A DNA stretch of 64,000 bases, from contig CACPOL010000002.1 of assembly GCA_902635545.1 (NCBI GenBank), positions 62,001 through 126,000 of the forward strand. The letters run 5' to 3'. Each line of letters opens with the position of its first letter. Position 1 is the stretch's first letter. Below are positions 9,669 through 17,970 of this stretch, piece after piece. The notes beneath the pieces were generated by a model. The model was given only the letters and a program-made list of their open reading frames with translations, had not been told where the DNA came from and did no database searches. Made by a program: the position numbers and the translations under genes. This DNA is from an uncultured Pelagibacteraceae bacterium (GTDB lineage Bacteria > Pseudomonadota > Alphaproteobacteria > Pelagibacterales > Pelagibacteraceae).

Positions 9669-9713
9669 ACACATTTATATTGAATTTTTTTTTAAGATAA
9701 ATATTTTTTGAAT

Positions 9714-9893
9714 ATGCAAACTGAAAATTATAATTGTAAAAAATGTGGATTAACAATTGCAGCAACTTGCTCTAAATGTGATAAGGTTGTTGACGTAAAA
9801 GTTCTTGATGATGGATGTATTGTTAAGGTAACAAAATGTGGTGACTGTGCCAATACACCTGTAATTAAGGATATTTGCGAACAATTAAAATAG
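9714..9893 (+). CDS. Eight-cysteine mini-protein, probable metal binder
   Basis: A 59-aa protein (a TTG two codons earlier at 9708 is an alternative start). Cysteines lie at 8, 11, 19, 22, 35, 42, 45 and 55, giving three CxxC knuckles (CKKC, CSKC, CGDC), so zinc or iron binding is likely. There is no signal peptide or membrane segment. I do not recognise the family. It is monocistronic, follows a pair of Fur-box-like elements, and is convergent with the SH3-domain gene. A metal-regulated zinc-ribbon or metallothionein-like role is inference. Confidence 0.7.
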   Translation: MQTENYNCKKCGLTIAATCSKCDKVVDVKVLDDGCIVKVTKCGDCANTPVIKDICEQLK

Positions 9894-9923
9894 TTTAATC
9901 TTTATAAATTTATCACTAGTTAA

Positions 9924-10370
9924 TTAATTTGCTGTTCCCCAAATATTATCTGTGATAATCCATCCTGAATAATCACCAGATTTAATTTTGCACCATTGAT
10001 TATCACATTTTTTAATTAGTAATAACCTTCCTTCTTTAATAAGAGAAATTGGCTTTGAAAAAATTGATGGTTTTTGAAATAGTATTTTATCTTCTAAGAC
10101 TATTATCGAGTTAGCTTTTTTAAGCTGTGAAACATGGATCCAACCACTATTGTTTTTTTGATCTATTATTCTTCTAAAATTCTCTTTTTTATCAATTAAT
10201 TTTATTGGAAGATCTAATTTTTTATAAATATATTTTATTGGATAATCAAGTCCAGGTCCATACCTTACATTAACCTTTTCTTTTTTTAAGGATAAAAAAA
10301 TTTCTTTTGAAAAGGAAACATTAGATGTCATTAAAAAAAAAAATATTATTAAGTAAACAATTTTTTTCAT
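9924..10370 (-). CDS. Secreted bacterial SH3-domain protein
   Basis: A 148-aa protein with an N-terminal signal sequence (KKIVYLIIFFFLMTSNVSFS, cleavage expected near residue 21) and two SH3-like repeats: the first around LKKEKVNVRYGPGLDYPI to SGWIHVSQL, the second around LKKCDNQ-type WCKIKSGDYSGWI. Such domains act in the periplasm and often bind peptidoglycan. It is the last gene of the ubiE-ubiB-coaBC-dut-ThiF operon, one nucleotide after its neighbour. The exact target is unknown. Confidence 0.8.
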   Translation of the reverse strand: MKKIVYLIIFFFLMTSNVSFSKEIFLSLKKEKVNVRYGPGLDYPIKYIYKKLDLPIKLIDKKENFRRIIDQKNNSGWIHVSQLKKANSIIVLEDKILFQKPSIFSKPISLIKEGRLLLIKKCDNQWCKIKSGDYSGWIITDNIWGTAN

Positions 10371-10371
10371 T

Positions 10372-11124
10372 TTAACAAAAACAATCTTTTCTTTTTTTTA
10401 ATTTTACATTTCTTAAATTTAAATTTAAAAAATCAAATATAAAAATATTTTTATTTTCTCTTTGACCAATATTAAGAATTTTTTTAACTATTTCGTTAGC
10501 TTGAATTATACCGACTATTCCTGCAACTGTACCCAGGATTCCTTCATATTCACAATTAAATTGTTCATCTGAAATATTATCTTCCTGATAAAAACATCTT
10601 AAACATGGAATATCATTTTTTTTAAAATCAAAAGAAAAAATATGACCATCAAATTTACTTATTGCCCCTGTAATTAAAGTTTTTTTTTGTTTTACACAAT
10701 AATCATTTAATAAAAACTTTGTTTTAAAATTATCTGACCCATCTATTATATAATTATAATTTGCTAAAATATCTTTAATATTATCTTTGTTTAATCTTGT
10801 ATTATAAATTTTCATTTTAGTATTAGGATTAATCAATTTTATTTTTTTTTTTGCTATACTTACTTTTGTTTTGCCTACATCTGAGGTATTAAAAAGACTT
10901 TGTCTATGAATATTGGTTAGGCTAACTTTATCATTATCTATTATGTTTAACTCTCCAACCCCAACTCTTGCCAAAAATTCAGCGGCTGGGCAACCAAGTC
11001 CTCCAATGCCAACAATTGAAACTTTAGAATTAAGTATATTTTTTTGTCCTATCGCTCCAATTTTTTTTAAGACTATTTGTCTAGAAAATCTCTCGATAAT
11101 TGACTTGTTTAATTGATTTTTCAT
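10372..11124 (-). CDS. ThiF/MoeB-family adenylyltransferase (E1-like)
   Basis: A 250-aa E1-like enzyme that would adenylate the C-terminal glycine of a small sulfur-carrier protein (ThiS or MoaD type). Visible are the ATP-binding loop IVGIGGLGCPAAEFLA near residues 36-51, the IIDNDKVSLTNIHRQSLF region, and zinc-type cysteines CLRC plus a C-terminal CFC. No rhodanese domain is present. MoeB and ThiF cannot be separated from sequence alone; no thi or moa gene is nearby. Its start overlaps the dut stop by four nucleotides (ATGA). Confidence 0.85.
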   Translation of the reverse strand: MKNQLNKSIIERFSRQIVLKKIGAIGQKNILNSKVSIVGIGGLGCPAAEFLARVGVGELNIIDNDKVSLTNIHRQSLFNTSDVGKTKVSIAKKKIKLINPNTKMKIYNTRLNKDNIKDILANYNYIIDGSDNFKTKFLLNDYCVKQKKTLITGAISKFDGHIFSFDFKKNDIPCLRCFYQEDNISDEQFNCEYEGILGTVAGIVGIIQANEIVKKILNIGQRENKNIFIFDFLNLNLRNVKLKKRKDCFC

Positions 11125-11558
11125 TTACCAGTTGATCCAAATCCACCTTTTCCTCTAATAGTGCTTGGCAAATTTTCTATTTCTTCAAATTCCATTTTTT
11201 TAATTGGGGTTAAAATCATTTGAGCTATTCTATCTTTATTTTTGATTATAAAATCATTTTTTCCAAGATTAAAAAGAATTATTTTTAACTCACCTCTGTA
11301 ATCACTATCAATAGTTCCAGGAGAGTTTAATACAGTTATATTATTTTTTACCGCAAGTCCTGAGCGTGGTCTTATTTGAATCTCATAATCCTCAGAAAAT
11401 GCAACAGATAAACCAGTTGGTACTAAACACGATTTATTTGGGGCCAATATAATTGGTTTATCAAGATGTGCCATTAGATCTACTCCTGATGCACCATCTG
11501 TTTTATAATTTGGTAATTCAACTGAAGAGTCTAGTTTTTTTATAAGCACCTTAACCAT
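11121..11558 (-). CDS. dut: dUTP diphosphatase
   Basis: Hydrolyses dUTP to dUMP and pyrophosphate, keeping uracil out of DNA and providing dUMP for thymidylate. The 145-aa protein has the five trimeric dUTPase motifs, including GASGVDLMA (I), RPRSGLAVK (II), NSPGTIDSDYRGEL (III, with the catalytic Asp) and the C-terminal lid GKGGFGSTGK (V). Adjacent to coaBC, as in many proteobacteria. Confidence 0.96.
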   Translation of the reverse strand: MVKVLIKKLDSSVELPNYKTDGASGVDLMAHLDKPIILAPNKSCLVPTGLSVAFSEDYEIQIRPRSGLAVKNNITVLNSPGTIDSDYRGELKIILFNLGKNDFIIKNKDRIAQMILTPIKKMEFEEIENLPSTIRGKGGFGSTGK

Positions 11559-11564
11559 TTAATT

Positions 11565-12770
11565 CTAGTTTAAATAGTTAATTACTCTATCTATTATTTC
11601 ATCAGAAATTTCCGATTTTCTTTTCATAGGAATTTTTTCATCAATTATATTTTTATCTTTATAAAAAATAGATATTTCATTAAAATCTGAATTAAACCCT
11701 ATTGATTTATTTGATACATCGTTTGCAATTAACCAATCGCAATTTTTTTCTAACAGCTTCTTTTTCGCATTTTTTTCTAAATTATTGGTTTCAGCAGCAA
11801 AACCAATAACCAATTTTGGTCTTAAAGAATTGTGGTTTGAAATATAATTTAAAATATCAATATTTTTTTCTAAGCAAAGATTTAAAAAGTCTTTTTTTTT
11901 TATCTTAGTGTCTTGAGTTTTTTTAATTTTAAAATCTGATACTGCTGCTGAAAAAATAGCTACATCAACTGGTAGGTTTTCTTTAGCAGCTTCAAACATT
12001 TGATCAGCAGTCTCAACACTTATAAAATTTATATTATCTTCAGTTTTTAGACTTGTTGGACCAGAAATTAATGTAGTTTCAAAACCTTTTTCAACAAAAG
12101 ATTTAGCTAAAGCAAAACCTTGTTTGCCTGAAGATTTGTTAGTTAAAAATCTGACTGGATCGATGAATTCTTTTGTAGGCCCGGCTGTGACTAGTGCCCG
12201 ATATTTTTTATTTCTATTAAAAACTTCGAAAAAATTAATTATTCTTTGAAAGATATAAGTTGGTTCAGCCATTTTTCCTTCTCCGAATTCTCCACATGCC
12301 ATTTCGCCGATATCTGGTCCAATGGTTTTGTATCCGTTAGTTTCTAGTTTTTTAATATTTTCTTTGGTTGTAGAATGTTCCCACATTCTTACATTCATGG
12401 CTGGGACTAAAAAAATTTGTTTGTTTGAGGCCAAAAGAACAGTAGAAGCCAGGTCTTCTGCTGATCCTATACTTAACTTTGAAATGGTATTTGCAGTTGC
12501 CGGAGCAACGAGAATTAAGTCTGCCCATCTTGATAGCGAAATATGATCCATTTCAGCTTCATTTTCTGGATTAAACAGATCGTCATATACTTTTTCTTGA
12601 GACAATGATGCTATTGATAAAGGTGTCACAAATTTCTTGGCACTTTCTGTAACAATAGTTTTAATTTTTGCTTGTTCTTTTTTTAATAGCCTAATGAGTT
12701 CTAAGGATTTATAGGCTGATATACCACCACAAATTATTAGCAGAATTTTTTTATCTTTTAAATTTTTCAT
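11565..12770 (-). CDS. coaBC: Phosphopantothenoylcysteine decarboxylase / synthetase
   Basis: Bifunctional coenzyme A enzyme: CoaB joins 4'-phosphopantothenate and cysteine using CTP, CoaC decarboxylates the product with FMN. In the 401-aa protein the N-terminal flavoprotein domain (about 1-180) carries catalytic H76, the PAMNVRMW loop and C159 in GEMACGEF; the C-terminal synthetase half begins with VTAGPTKEFIDPVRFLTN. It lies between ubiB and dut with spacers of 8 and 6 nt. Confidence 0.96.
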   Translation of the reverse strand: MKNLKDKKILLIICGGISAYKSLELIRLLKKEQAKIKTIVTESAKKFVTPLSIASLSQEKVYDDLFNPENEAEMDHISLSRWADLILVAPATANTISKLSIGSAEDLASTVLLASNKQIFLVPAMNVRMWEHSTTKENIKKLETNGYKTIGPDIGEMACGEFGEGKMAEPTYIFQRIINFFEVFNRNKKYRALVTAGPTKEFIDPVRFLTNKSSGKQGFALAKSFVEKGFETTLISGPTSLKTEDNINFISVETADQMFEAAKENLPVDVAIFSAAVSDFKIKKTQDTKIKKKDFLNLCLEKNIDILNYISNHNSLRPKLVIGFAAETNNLEKNAKKKLLEKNCDWLIANDVSNKSIGFNSDFNEISIFYKDKNIIDEKIPMKRKSEISDEIIDRVINYLN

Positions 12771-12778
12771 TATATAAA

Positions 12779-14350
12779 TTAAAATACTAATAGTCCAAAA
12801 ATTACAAGTAGTAATAATCCAATAATAGATTGATTTCTAAAAGCAATCATTTGAGTTTTTTCGTTATTTAATTCTGTGTAAGAATTTGAATTTTGAGGTA
12901 TTTGACCACTTGCCAAAAAGGTAAGTGCCTGGTTTGCCTTATCCATTATCTCAGGAAACTCAGGTAATCTTTTTAAAACTTCTGAAGTATTTTTTAGTGT
13001 ATCGTTTATTGTATTGATAGGATCTTTTGTTTCTTTCAGCCATTTTTCTAAAACAGGTTTTGAGGTGATCCAAATATTTGTATCTGGATTTAACTTTCTT
13101 GCGACTCCTTCAACAACTACCATTGTTTTTTGTAGCATTAATAATTGAGGCTGTGTTTGCATATTAAATTTTTCTGTGACGTCAAAAAGTTGTTTTAATA
13201 ATTTTCCACCAGATATATCTTTTACAGATTGACCAAAAATAGGTTCACCAATCGATCGTAAAGCTTGAGCTAGATCATCAACAGGAACATTTTTTGGAAC
13301 AAGTCCAGCTACAAGATGAACTTCTGCAACTTTTTTATAATCTCTTTGGATGAATCCAAAAAGTATCTCCGCTAAAAATCTTTTACTTAGTTTGTCTAGT
13401 CTTCCCATAATTCCAAAATCTATTGGAACAATTTGCCCATCCTGATCAATAAAAATATTTCCTTGATGCATATCAGCATGAAAAAAACCATCTCTTACGG
13501 CATGTCTCAAAAAGTGTTGGATAATATCTGATGCTATTTTTTTCGTATCGATATTTTGTTTTTTTAAATTTTCTGTTTCTCTTATTGATATTCCATCAAT
13601 CCAATCTAAGGTCATTACATTCTCGCTTGTAAAATTCCAATAAATTTGAGGAACTTTAAATCCAGCATCATTTTTTGTATTTTCTGCATATTCATTAGCA
13701 GCAGAAGCCTCAAATCTTAAATCCATTTCAAGATTAGTAATTTCTTTTAATAAAAAAACTACCTCGACCAATTTTAATCTTTTTGTTTTTTTGATAAATG
13801 ACTCCACTATAAAAGCAAAGAGCATTAAGGCATCTATCTCTTCGTTAAATATTTTTTTTATATTTGGTCTTAATATTTTAATTGCAACATCTTTAATCGT
13901 TCCGTTATCATTTATTTGTGCTTTGTGAACTTGTGCTATTGAAGCTGCTGCAACAGGTTCACTTAAATTTATAATTGAATTAAAGCTTTCTAAACCTAAA
14001 TCATCTTTGATAATTTCTTTAGCCTCTAGTTGGGAGAAAGGGGGAAGTCTATCCTGTAAACTTTCTAATTGTTTAGATAGTTCTTCACCAATAATATCTG
14101 GTCTTGTAGCTAAAAATTGTCCTAACTTTATAAAAGTTGTGCCCATCGATTGTAAAGATTCTGAGAGTCTTTCGCCTTCTTTGTGGCTTAAACTATTATG
14201 AGAATTTTTATTAAAAAAAGAAAATGAAAGAATTTTGAAAAAAATTTTAATAATTTTTGGTGGTTCATTAAATTTAGAAACTATATCGAGGACATCTGAT
14301 TTTGCTAGTTTTCTACTAATTTTAAATAAAGTGAATAATCTTTTTAACAT
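12779..14350 (-). CDS. ubiB: Ubiquinone biosynthesis ADCK-type kinase-like protein
   Basis: Membrane-associated atypical kinase-like ATPase needed for ubiquinone synthesis. Visible features are the KxGQ signature TTFIKLGQFLATRPDIIG, the alanine-rich loop VAAASIAQVHKAQI, HADMHQGNIFI as catalytic loop and PIDFGIMGRLD in place of DFG; a hydrophobic helix closes the C-terminus. The start is chosen at 14350 (MLKRLF, 523 aa), where it overlaps the ubiE stop as TAATG; an ATG four codons upstream at 14362 is the alternative. Confidence 0.94.
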   Translation of the reverse strand: MLKRLFTLFKISRKLAKSDVLDIVSKFNEPPKIIKIFFKILSFSFFNKNSHNSLSHKEGERLSESLQSMGTTFIKLGQFLATRPDIIGEELSKQLESLQDRLPPFSQLEAKEIIKDDLGLESFNSIINLSEPVAAASIAQVHKAQINDNGTIKDVAIKILRPNIKKIFNEEIDALMLFAFIVESFIKKTKRLKLVEVVFLLKEITNLEMDLRFEASAANEYAENTKNDAGFKVPQIYWNFTSENVMTLDWIDGISIRETENLKKQNIDTKKIASDIIQHFLRHAVRDGFFHADMHQGNIFIDQDGQIVPIDFGIMGRLDKLSKRFLAEILFGFIQRDYKKVAEVHLVAGLVPKNVPVDDLAQALRSIGEPIFGQSVKDISGGKLLKQLFDVTEKFNMQTQPQLLMLQKTMVVVEGVARKLNPDTNIWITSKPVLEKWLKETKDPINTINDTLKNTSEVLKRLPEFPEIMDKANQALTFLASGQIPQNSNSYTELNNEKTQMIAFRNQSIIGLLLLVIFGLLVF

Positions 14351-15054
14351 TATATTTTCCAACCAGAGTGAATAGCAACAATTCCACCAGACAGATTTTT
14401 ATAGCTGCAGTTTAAAAATTTATTTTTCTTCATTAATTCAACTAACTCTTCTTGATTTATAAAATTTTCAATACTCTTTATCAAATATTCATAAGGTTCT
14501 GATTTTCCTGTTATAGCCTTACCTAAATATGGTATTAATTTTGAGTAATTTTTGTAAATAAAGTTCAAGTTTGAATTTTGTATTTTTGAAAATTCTAAAC
14601 ATAGGTATCTACCCCCTGGTTTTAATACCCGGTATGCTTCAGACATTGCTTTACTTAAGTTTTTTGCATTTCTTAACCCAAAGCTTATTGTATAATAATC
14701 ACATGAGCAATCTTCGATAGGAAGATTTTCAGCAGGAGAATTAATCCATGTAATATTTTTAACATTTTTAAGTTTATTTTTTCCAACATCAATCATTTTA
14801 GCATTAGGATCTACACAAAAAATTTTTCCATTTTGATTTGTAAAATTTGAAAAAAGTTTTCCAATATCACCAGTGCCGCAAGCAACATCAATTAAAATTT
14901 TGCCTTTTGATGGATTCATGAGATTAATTAAATCTCTTTTCCAAATTCTATGAATCCCAAGAGACATAAAATCATTCATTAGATCATATTTATCAAAAAC
15001 ATTGTTAAAAACATTGTTTACTAGACCTTTTTTATTTTGAAGATATTGTTGCAT
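14350..15054 (-). CDS. ubiE: Ubiquinone/menaquinone methyltransferase
   Basis: S-adenosylmethionine-dependent C-methyltransferase of ubiquinone biosynthesis. The 234-aa protein has FDKYDLMNDFMSLGIHRIWK near the N-terminus, SAM motif I as IDVACGTGDIG (about 77-87), and the UbiE signature SFGLRNAKNLSKAM. First gene of the minus-strand ubiE-ubiB-coaBC-dut operon, divergent from mutM with 35 nt between the starts; that conserved alphaproteobacterial arrangement supports the call. Confidence 0.96.
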   Translation of the reverse strand: MQQYLQNKKGLVNNVFNNVFDKYDLMNDFMSLGIHRIWKRDLINLMNPSKGKILIDVACGTGDIGKLFSNFTNQNGKIFCVDPNAKMIDVGKNKLKNVKNITWINSPAENLPIEDCSCDYYTISFGLRNAKNLSKAMSEAYRVLKPGGRYLCLEFSKIQNSNLNFIYKNYSKLIPYLGKAITGKSEPYEYLIKSIENFINQEELVELMKKNKFLNCSYKNLSGGIVAIHSGWKI

Positions 15055-15089
15055 GTTAAAATTATTATTTATAATTAATATAATGCGAA

Positions 15090-15953
15090 ATGCCAGAATT
15101 ACCAGAAGTAGAAATAGTCAAACAATCATTAGAAAATCAAATTAATGAAAAAAAAATTAAAAAGGTAGTAATTAACAATAGAAATTTAAGGTTAAAAATT
15201 CCTTTAAAATTTGAAAAAAAATTAGAAAATAAAGTTGTAAAGAAAGTATTAAGATTTTCAAAATATTTAATTCTTAATTTTCATGATGATACATATTGTA
15301 TAATTCATTTAGGAATGACTGGCACAATTCATCTAATCAAAAAAAAAAACAAAAGAGAAGTTTCAAATATTAGTTTTTATGGTTCACCAAAATTACCAAA
15401 AAAACATAATCATATAATAATTAAATTTAGCGATTTTAAAATTATATATAACGATCCAAGAAGATTTGGTTTTTTTAAACTATTAAATAATAAAAAAGAA
15501 TTAATGGAAAATTTTGATCATTTAGGTCCAGAACCATTTTTTGATACTTTTAACTTAGAATATCTTAATAGTGTTTTTACTAAAAAAGAAAGAAATATTA
15601 AAAATTTTTTAATTGATCAAAAATTTGTTTCAGGAATTGGAAATATTTATGCAAGTGAAATTTTATTCTTATGTAGAATTAATCCACTTAAAAAAGTAAA
15701 AAAATTATCAAAAAAAGATTGTATTAATATTATTAAATTTTCTAGAAAAGTATTGAATATAGCTATTAAAAAAGGTGGATCAAGCATAAGAGATTTTAAA
15801 AATATATCTGGAAATTATGGAAATTATCAAAAAGAATTCAAAGTATACCAAAGAGAAAATTTATCTTGTTTTAGAAATAGTTGTAATGGAAAGATTAAGA
15901 AAAAATTTATATCAAATAGATCAACTTATTTTTGTAATATTTGCCAAAAATAA
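15090..15953 (+). CDS. mutM: Formamidopyrimidine-DNA glycosylase
   Basis: Base-excision enzyme that removes 8-oxoguanine and formamidopyrimidines and nicks the abasic site. The 287-aa protein starts with the invariant PELPEVE (the proline after Met is the nucleophile), has HLGMTG as part of the active-site region, the H2TH segment around SGIGNIYASEILFL, and a C-terminal zinc finger with four cysteines (CFRNSC and CNIC). Divergent from ubiE and followed by rpsT. Confidence 0.96.
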   Translation: MPELPEVEIVKQSLENQINEKKIKKVVINNRNLRLKIPLKFEKKLENKVVKKVLRFSKYLILNFHDDTYCIIHLGMTGTIHLIKKKNKREVSNISFYGSPKLPKKHNHIIIKFSDFKIIYNDPRRFGFFKLLNNKKELMENFDHLGPEPFFDTFNLEYLNSVFTKKERNIKNFLIDQKFVSGIGNIYASEILFLCRINPLKKVKKLSKKDCINIIKFSRKVLNIAIKKGGSSIRDFKNISGNYGNYQKEFKVYQRENLSCFRNSCNGKIKKKFISNRSTYFCNICQK

Positions 15954-15965
15954 TATATTATTTTA

Positions 15966-15994
15966 TTGACCCTTTTCTCTTCTCAAGTTATACA
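15966..15994 (+). promoter_or_regulatory. rpsT: rpsT promoter
   Basis: TTGACC (15966-15971), a 17-bp spacer and TATACA (15989-15994) form a good sigma-70 promoter. The start site expected near 16001 would leave only about three nucleotides before the rpsT ATG at 16004, so the mRNA may be almost leaderless. The sequence TTATACAACTCCG (15988-16000) recurs nearly identically before rpmI. Confidence 0.6.
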
Positions 15995-16003
15995 ACTCCG
16001 TTT

Positions 16004-16267
16004 ATGGCAAACACAAAATCAGCAATAAAGACAATTAGAAGAATTTCAAGACAAACTGAGGTGAATAAAGCTCGTAAAAGTAAATATAGAAATGCTATAA
16101 AAAAAATGAACCTTTTACTTAAAGAAAAAAAAAAGAAAGAAGCCTTAAAATTCTTACCCAAGTTGAATTCTCATTTAATGAAGGTTGCAAAAACGGGTGT
16201 GATTAAGAAACAAAATGCATCAAGAAATGTTTCTAGGATCACAAAAAAAATTTCAGCCTTAAAGTAA
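16004..16267 (+). CDS. rpsT: 30S ribosomal protein S20
   Basis: Small-subunit protein binding the 16S 5' domain. The start is set at ATG 16004, giving an 87-aa product beginning ANTKSAIKTIRR, the canonical S20 N-terminus; the frame stays open upstream for 21 codons, but that extension runs into mutM and includes the promoter, so it is not used. The protein is lysine-rich and helical throughout, with the late segment NASRNVSRITKK typical of S20. Confidence 0.97.
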   Translation: MANTKSAIKTIRRISRQTEVNKARKSKYRNAIKKMNLLLKEKKKKEALKFLPKLNSHLMKVAKTGVIKKQNASRNVSRITKKISALK

Positions 16268-16557
16268 AACTACCTAAAGTTGATAATAAATTTCAACTTA
16301 AGATATTTATACTAAATAGCAAATTAAAAAATATAAATTTACTATATGTAGATTAATTAAACTTTAACCAATATTACTACCCAATAAATTCTATTATAGA
16401 TTTAATTTTTTATTTAAAAATTTCTCTTACTTTTTTAATTGAACTAAAAAATTCTCGTTTAGAATGATTCACCTATAGATTTTATTTTTTTTTAATTTAG
16501 TAAAATTATTTATTGCATAAATTTTATATTAGTTCTAATTGATATTAGTTCTTAAAA
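16268..16557. other. AT-rich rpsT-dnaA intergenic region
   Basis: About 290 nt without a gene. It contains a perfect 7-bp-stem hairpin (AAGTTGA / TCAACTT, 16277-16299) that may mark the rpsT 3' end although no T-run follows, and the direct repeats listed separately before dnaA. I see no cluster of DnaA boxes of the TTATCCACA type, so there is no evidence that the origin lies here. Confidence 0.5.
16526..16552. repeat. 11-bp direct repeat just before dnaA
   Basis: ATATTAGTTCT occurs at 16526-16536 and again at 16542-16552, a 16-bp period, ending five nucleotides before the dnaA ATG. It could be a regulatory binding site in the leader or promoter, or a chance duplication in low-complexity DNA. 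Confidence 0.4.
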
Positions 16558-17970
16558 ATGTCTAATAACAATTCAATACAAAATATAAATAAAAATTCTA
16601 ATTCGATCATAGACTGGAAACTTATCCAGAAAAATATGAGGGAAAAATTAGGTAATGACATTTATGAAAGTTGGTTAGGAAAAATAGATTTTGTTGAGGA
16701 AGTGAGTAACTATATAATTTTATCTGTCTCAACAAGATTTATTAGAGATTGGATTACTTCAAGGTATTTAGATCAAATTTTACAAATTGTAAGAATTTAT
16801 AGAAAAGACATAACTCGAATTGAAATAAAAATTTTAGAAAAAAAATTTAGTAAAGATGAAAATAGTGAAATTAATTTTAAAAATAAAAACGAAAATGTTT
16901 CTTTTTTAAAGAATAGTCATCTTCAATATAATAGAATAGATCCTAACAAAAGATTTGATAATTTTATAACTGGAATGAGTAATAAGCTTGCGTACGAAGC
17001 TTCTCAAAAAGTTATTGATAATATTTCTCATTATAATCCACTTTATATTTATGGTGGTGTTGGTATGGGTAAAACGCACCTATTAAATGCTATCGGTCTT
17101 CAATTAAAGGAAAATAACAAAGTAATGTTTATTTCAGCTGAAAGATTTATGTATCAATTTGTTAAATCAATAAAGTCTAATGATATGGTAAAATTTAAAG
17201 AATATTTTAGAAATACAGATATTTTATTGATTGATGATATTCAGTTTATGAATGGAAAAGAGGCAATGCAAGAAGAGTTTTTTCATACTTTTAATGCTTT
17301 ATTAGATAAAGGTTCGCAAATTATTGTATCAGCCGATAGAGCCCCAAATAAGTTGTTAAGGATTCAAGATAGAATTAAATCCAGGTTTTCAGGAGGATTG
17401 GTAATTGATATCCAAAAACCAGACTATGAACTTAGAGCCAAAATAGTTCAAAAAAAAACTGAGGAATTAAATAATTTTTATTCAAATCAAATCAATATTT
17501 CAAATGAAATTAAAAAATTTATTAGTACGGAAATTACTACAAGTATAAGGGAGCTTGTAGGAGCGATTAATAGAATTGTTTCTTTTTCTAGAATTTATAA
17601 CAAAACACCTAATTTATCTGAAACTAAATTAGTATTGAAAGATTTATTAAATATTTCGGAAAATAAAGTCACAATTGATTTCATACAATCAATAGTGTGT
17701 AAATTTTTCAAAATAAGTAAAAATGAGATGTTGTCTTCTAGAAGATCCCGATATTTAGTTAGACCGAGGCAAACAGCAATTTATTTAACAAAAATTTTAA
17801 CATCAAAATCATTACCAGAAATAGGTAGAGAATTTTCTAATAGAGATCATACAACGATAATTCACTCTGTTAAAACTATTGAAAAGATAAAAGAAAAAGA
17901 TCCAGAAATGAATAATAATATTAATCTTTTGAAGAATAAAATATTATACAGTCGATTAGATGAAATTTAA
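16558..17970 (+). CDS. dnaA: Chromosomal replication initiator DnaA
   Basis: AAA+ ATPase that binds origin DnaA boxes and melts DNA. In the 470-aa protein, domain I begins near WKLIQKNMREKLG, Walker A is GGVGMGKT at 166-173, Walker B is LLIDDIQF with D226/D227, and domain IV carries the DNA-binding signature GREFSNRDHTTIIHS close to the C-terminus. Domain II linker (about 100-128) is short and Asn/Lys-rich. Its last 11 nt overlap dnaN. Confidence 0.98.
   Translation: MSNNNSIQNINKNSNSIIDWKLIQKNMREKLGNDIYESWLGKIDFVEEVSNYIILSVSTRFIRDWITSRYLDQILQIVRIYRKDITRIEIKILEKKFSKDENSEINFKNKNENVSFLKNSHLQYNRIDPNKRFDNFITGMSNKLAYEASQKVIDNISHYNPLYIYGGVGMGKTHLLNAIGLQLKENNKVMFISAERFMYQFVKSIKSNDMVKFKEYFRNTDILLIDDIQFMNGKEAMQEEFFHTFNALLDKGSQIIVSADRAPNKLLRIQDRIKSRFSGGLVIDIQKPDYELRAKIVQKKTEELNNFYSNQINISNEIKKFISTEITTSIRELVGAINRIVSFSRIYNKTPNLSETKLVLKDLLNISENKVTIDFIQSIVCKFFKISKNEMLSSRRSRYLVRPRQTAIYLTKILTSKSLPEIGREFSNRDHTTIIHSVKTIEKIKEKDPEMNNNINLLKNKILYSRLDEI

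Noticed and set aside
15941..16003. Longer S20 protein starting inside mutM
   Set aside because: The extension covers the promoter, and the canonical S20 start ANTKSA follows ATG 16004.
16458..16473. TTTAGAATGATTCACC as a third Irr box
   Set aside because: The left half matches the iron control element but the right half matches only at three of seven positions, and no iron-linked gene follows.
16268..16557. Replication origin upstream of dnaA
   Set aside because: No cluster of TTATCCACA-type boxes is visible; AT-richness alone is genome-wide here.
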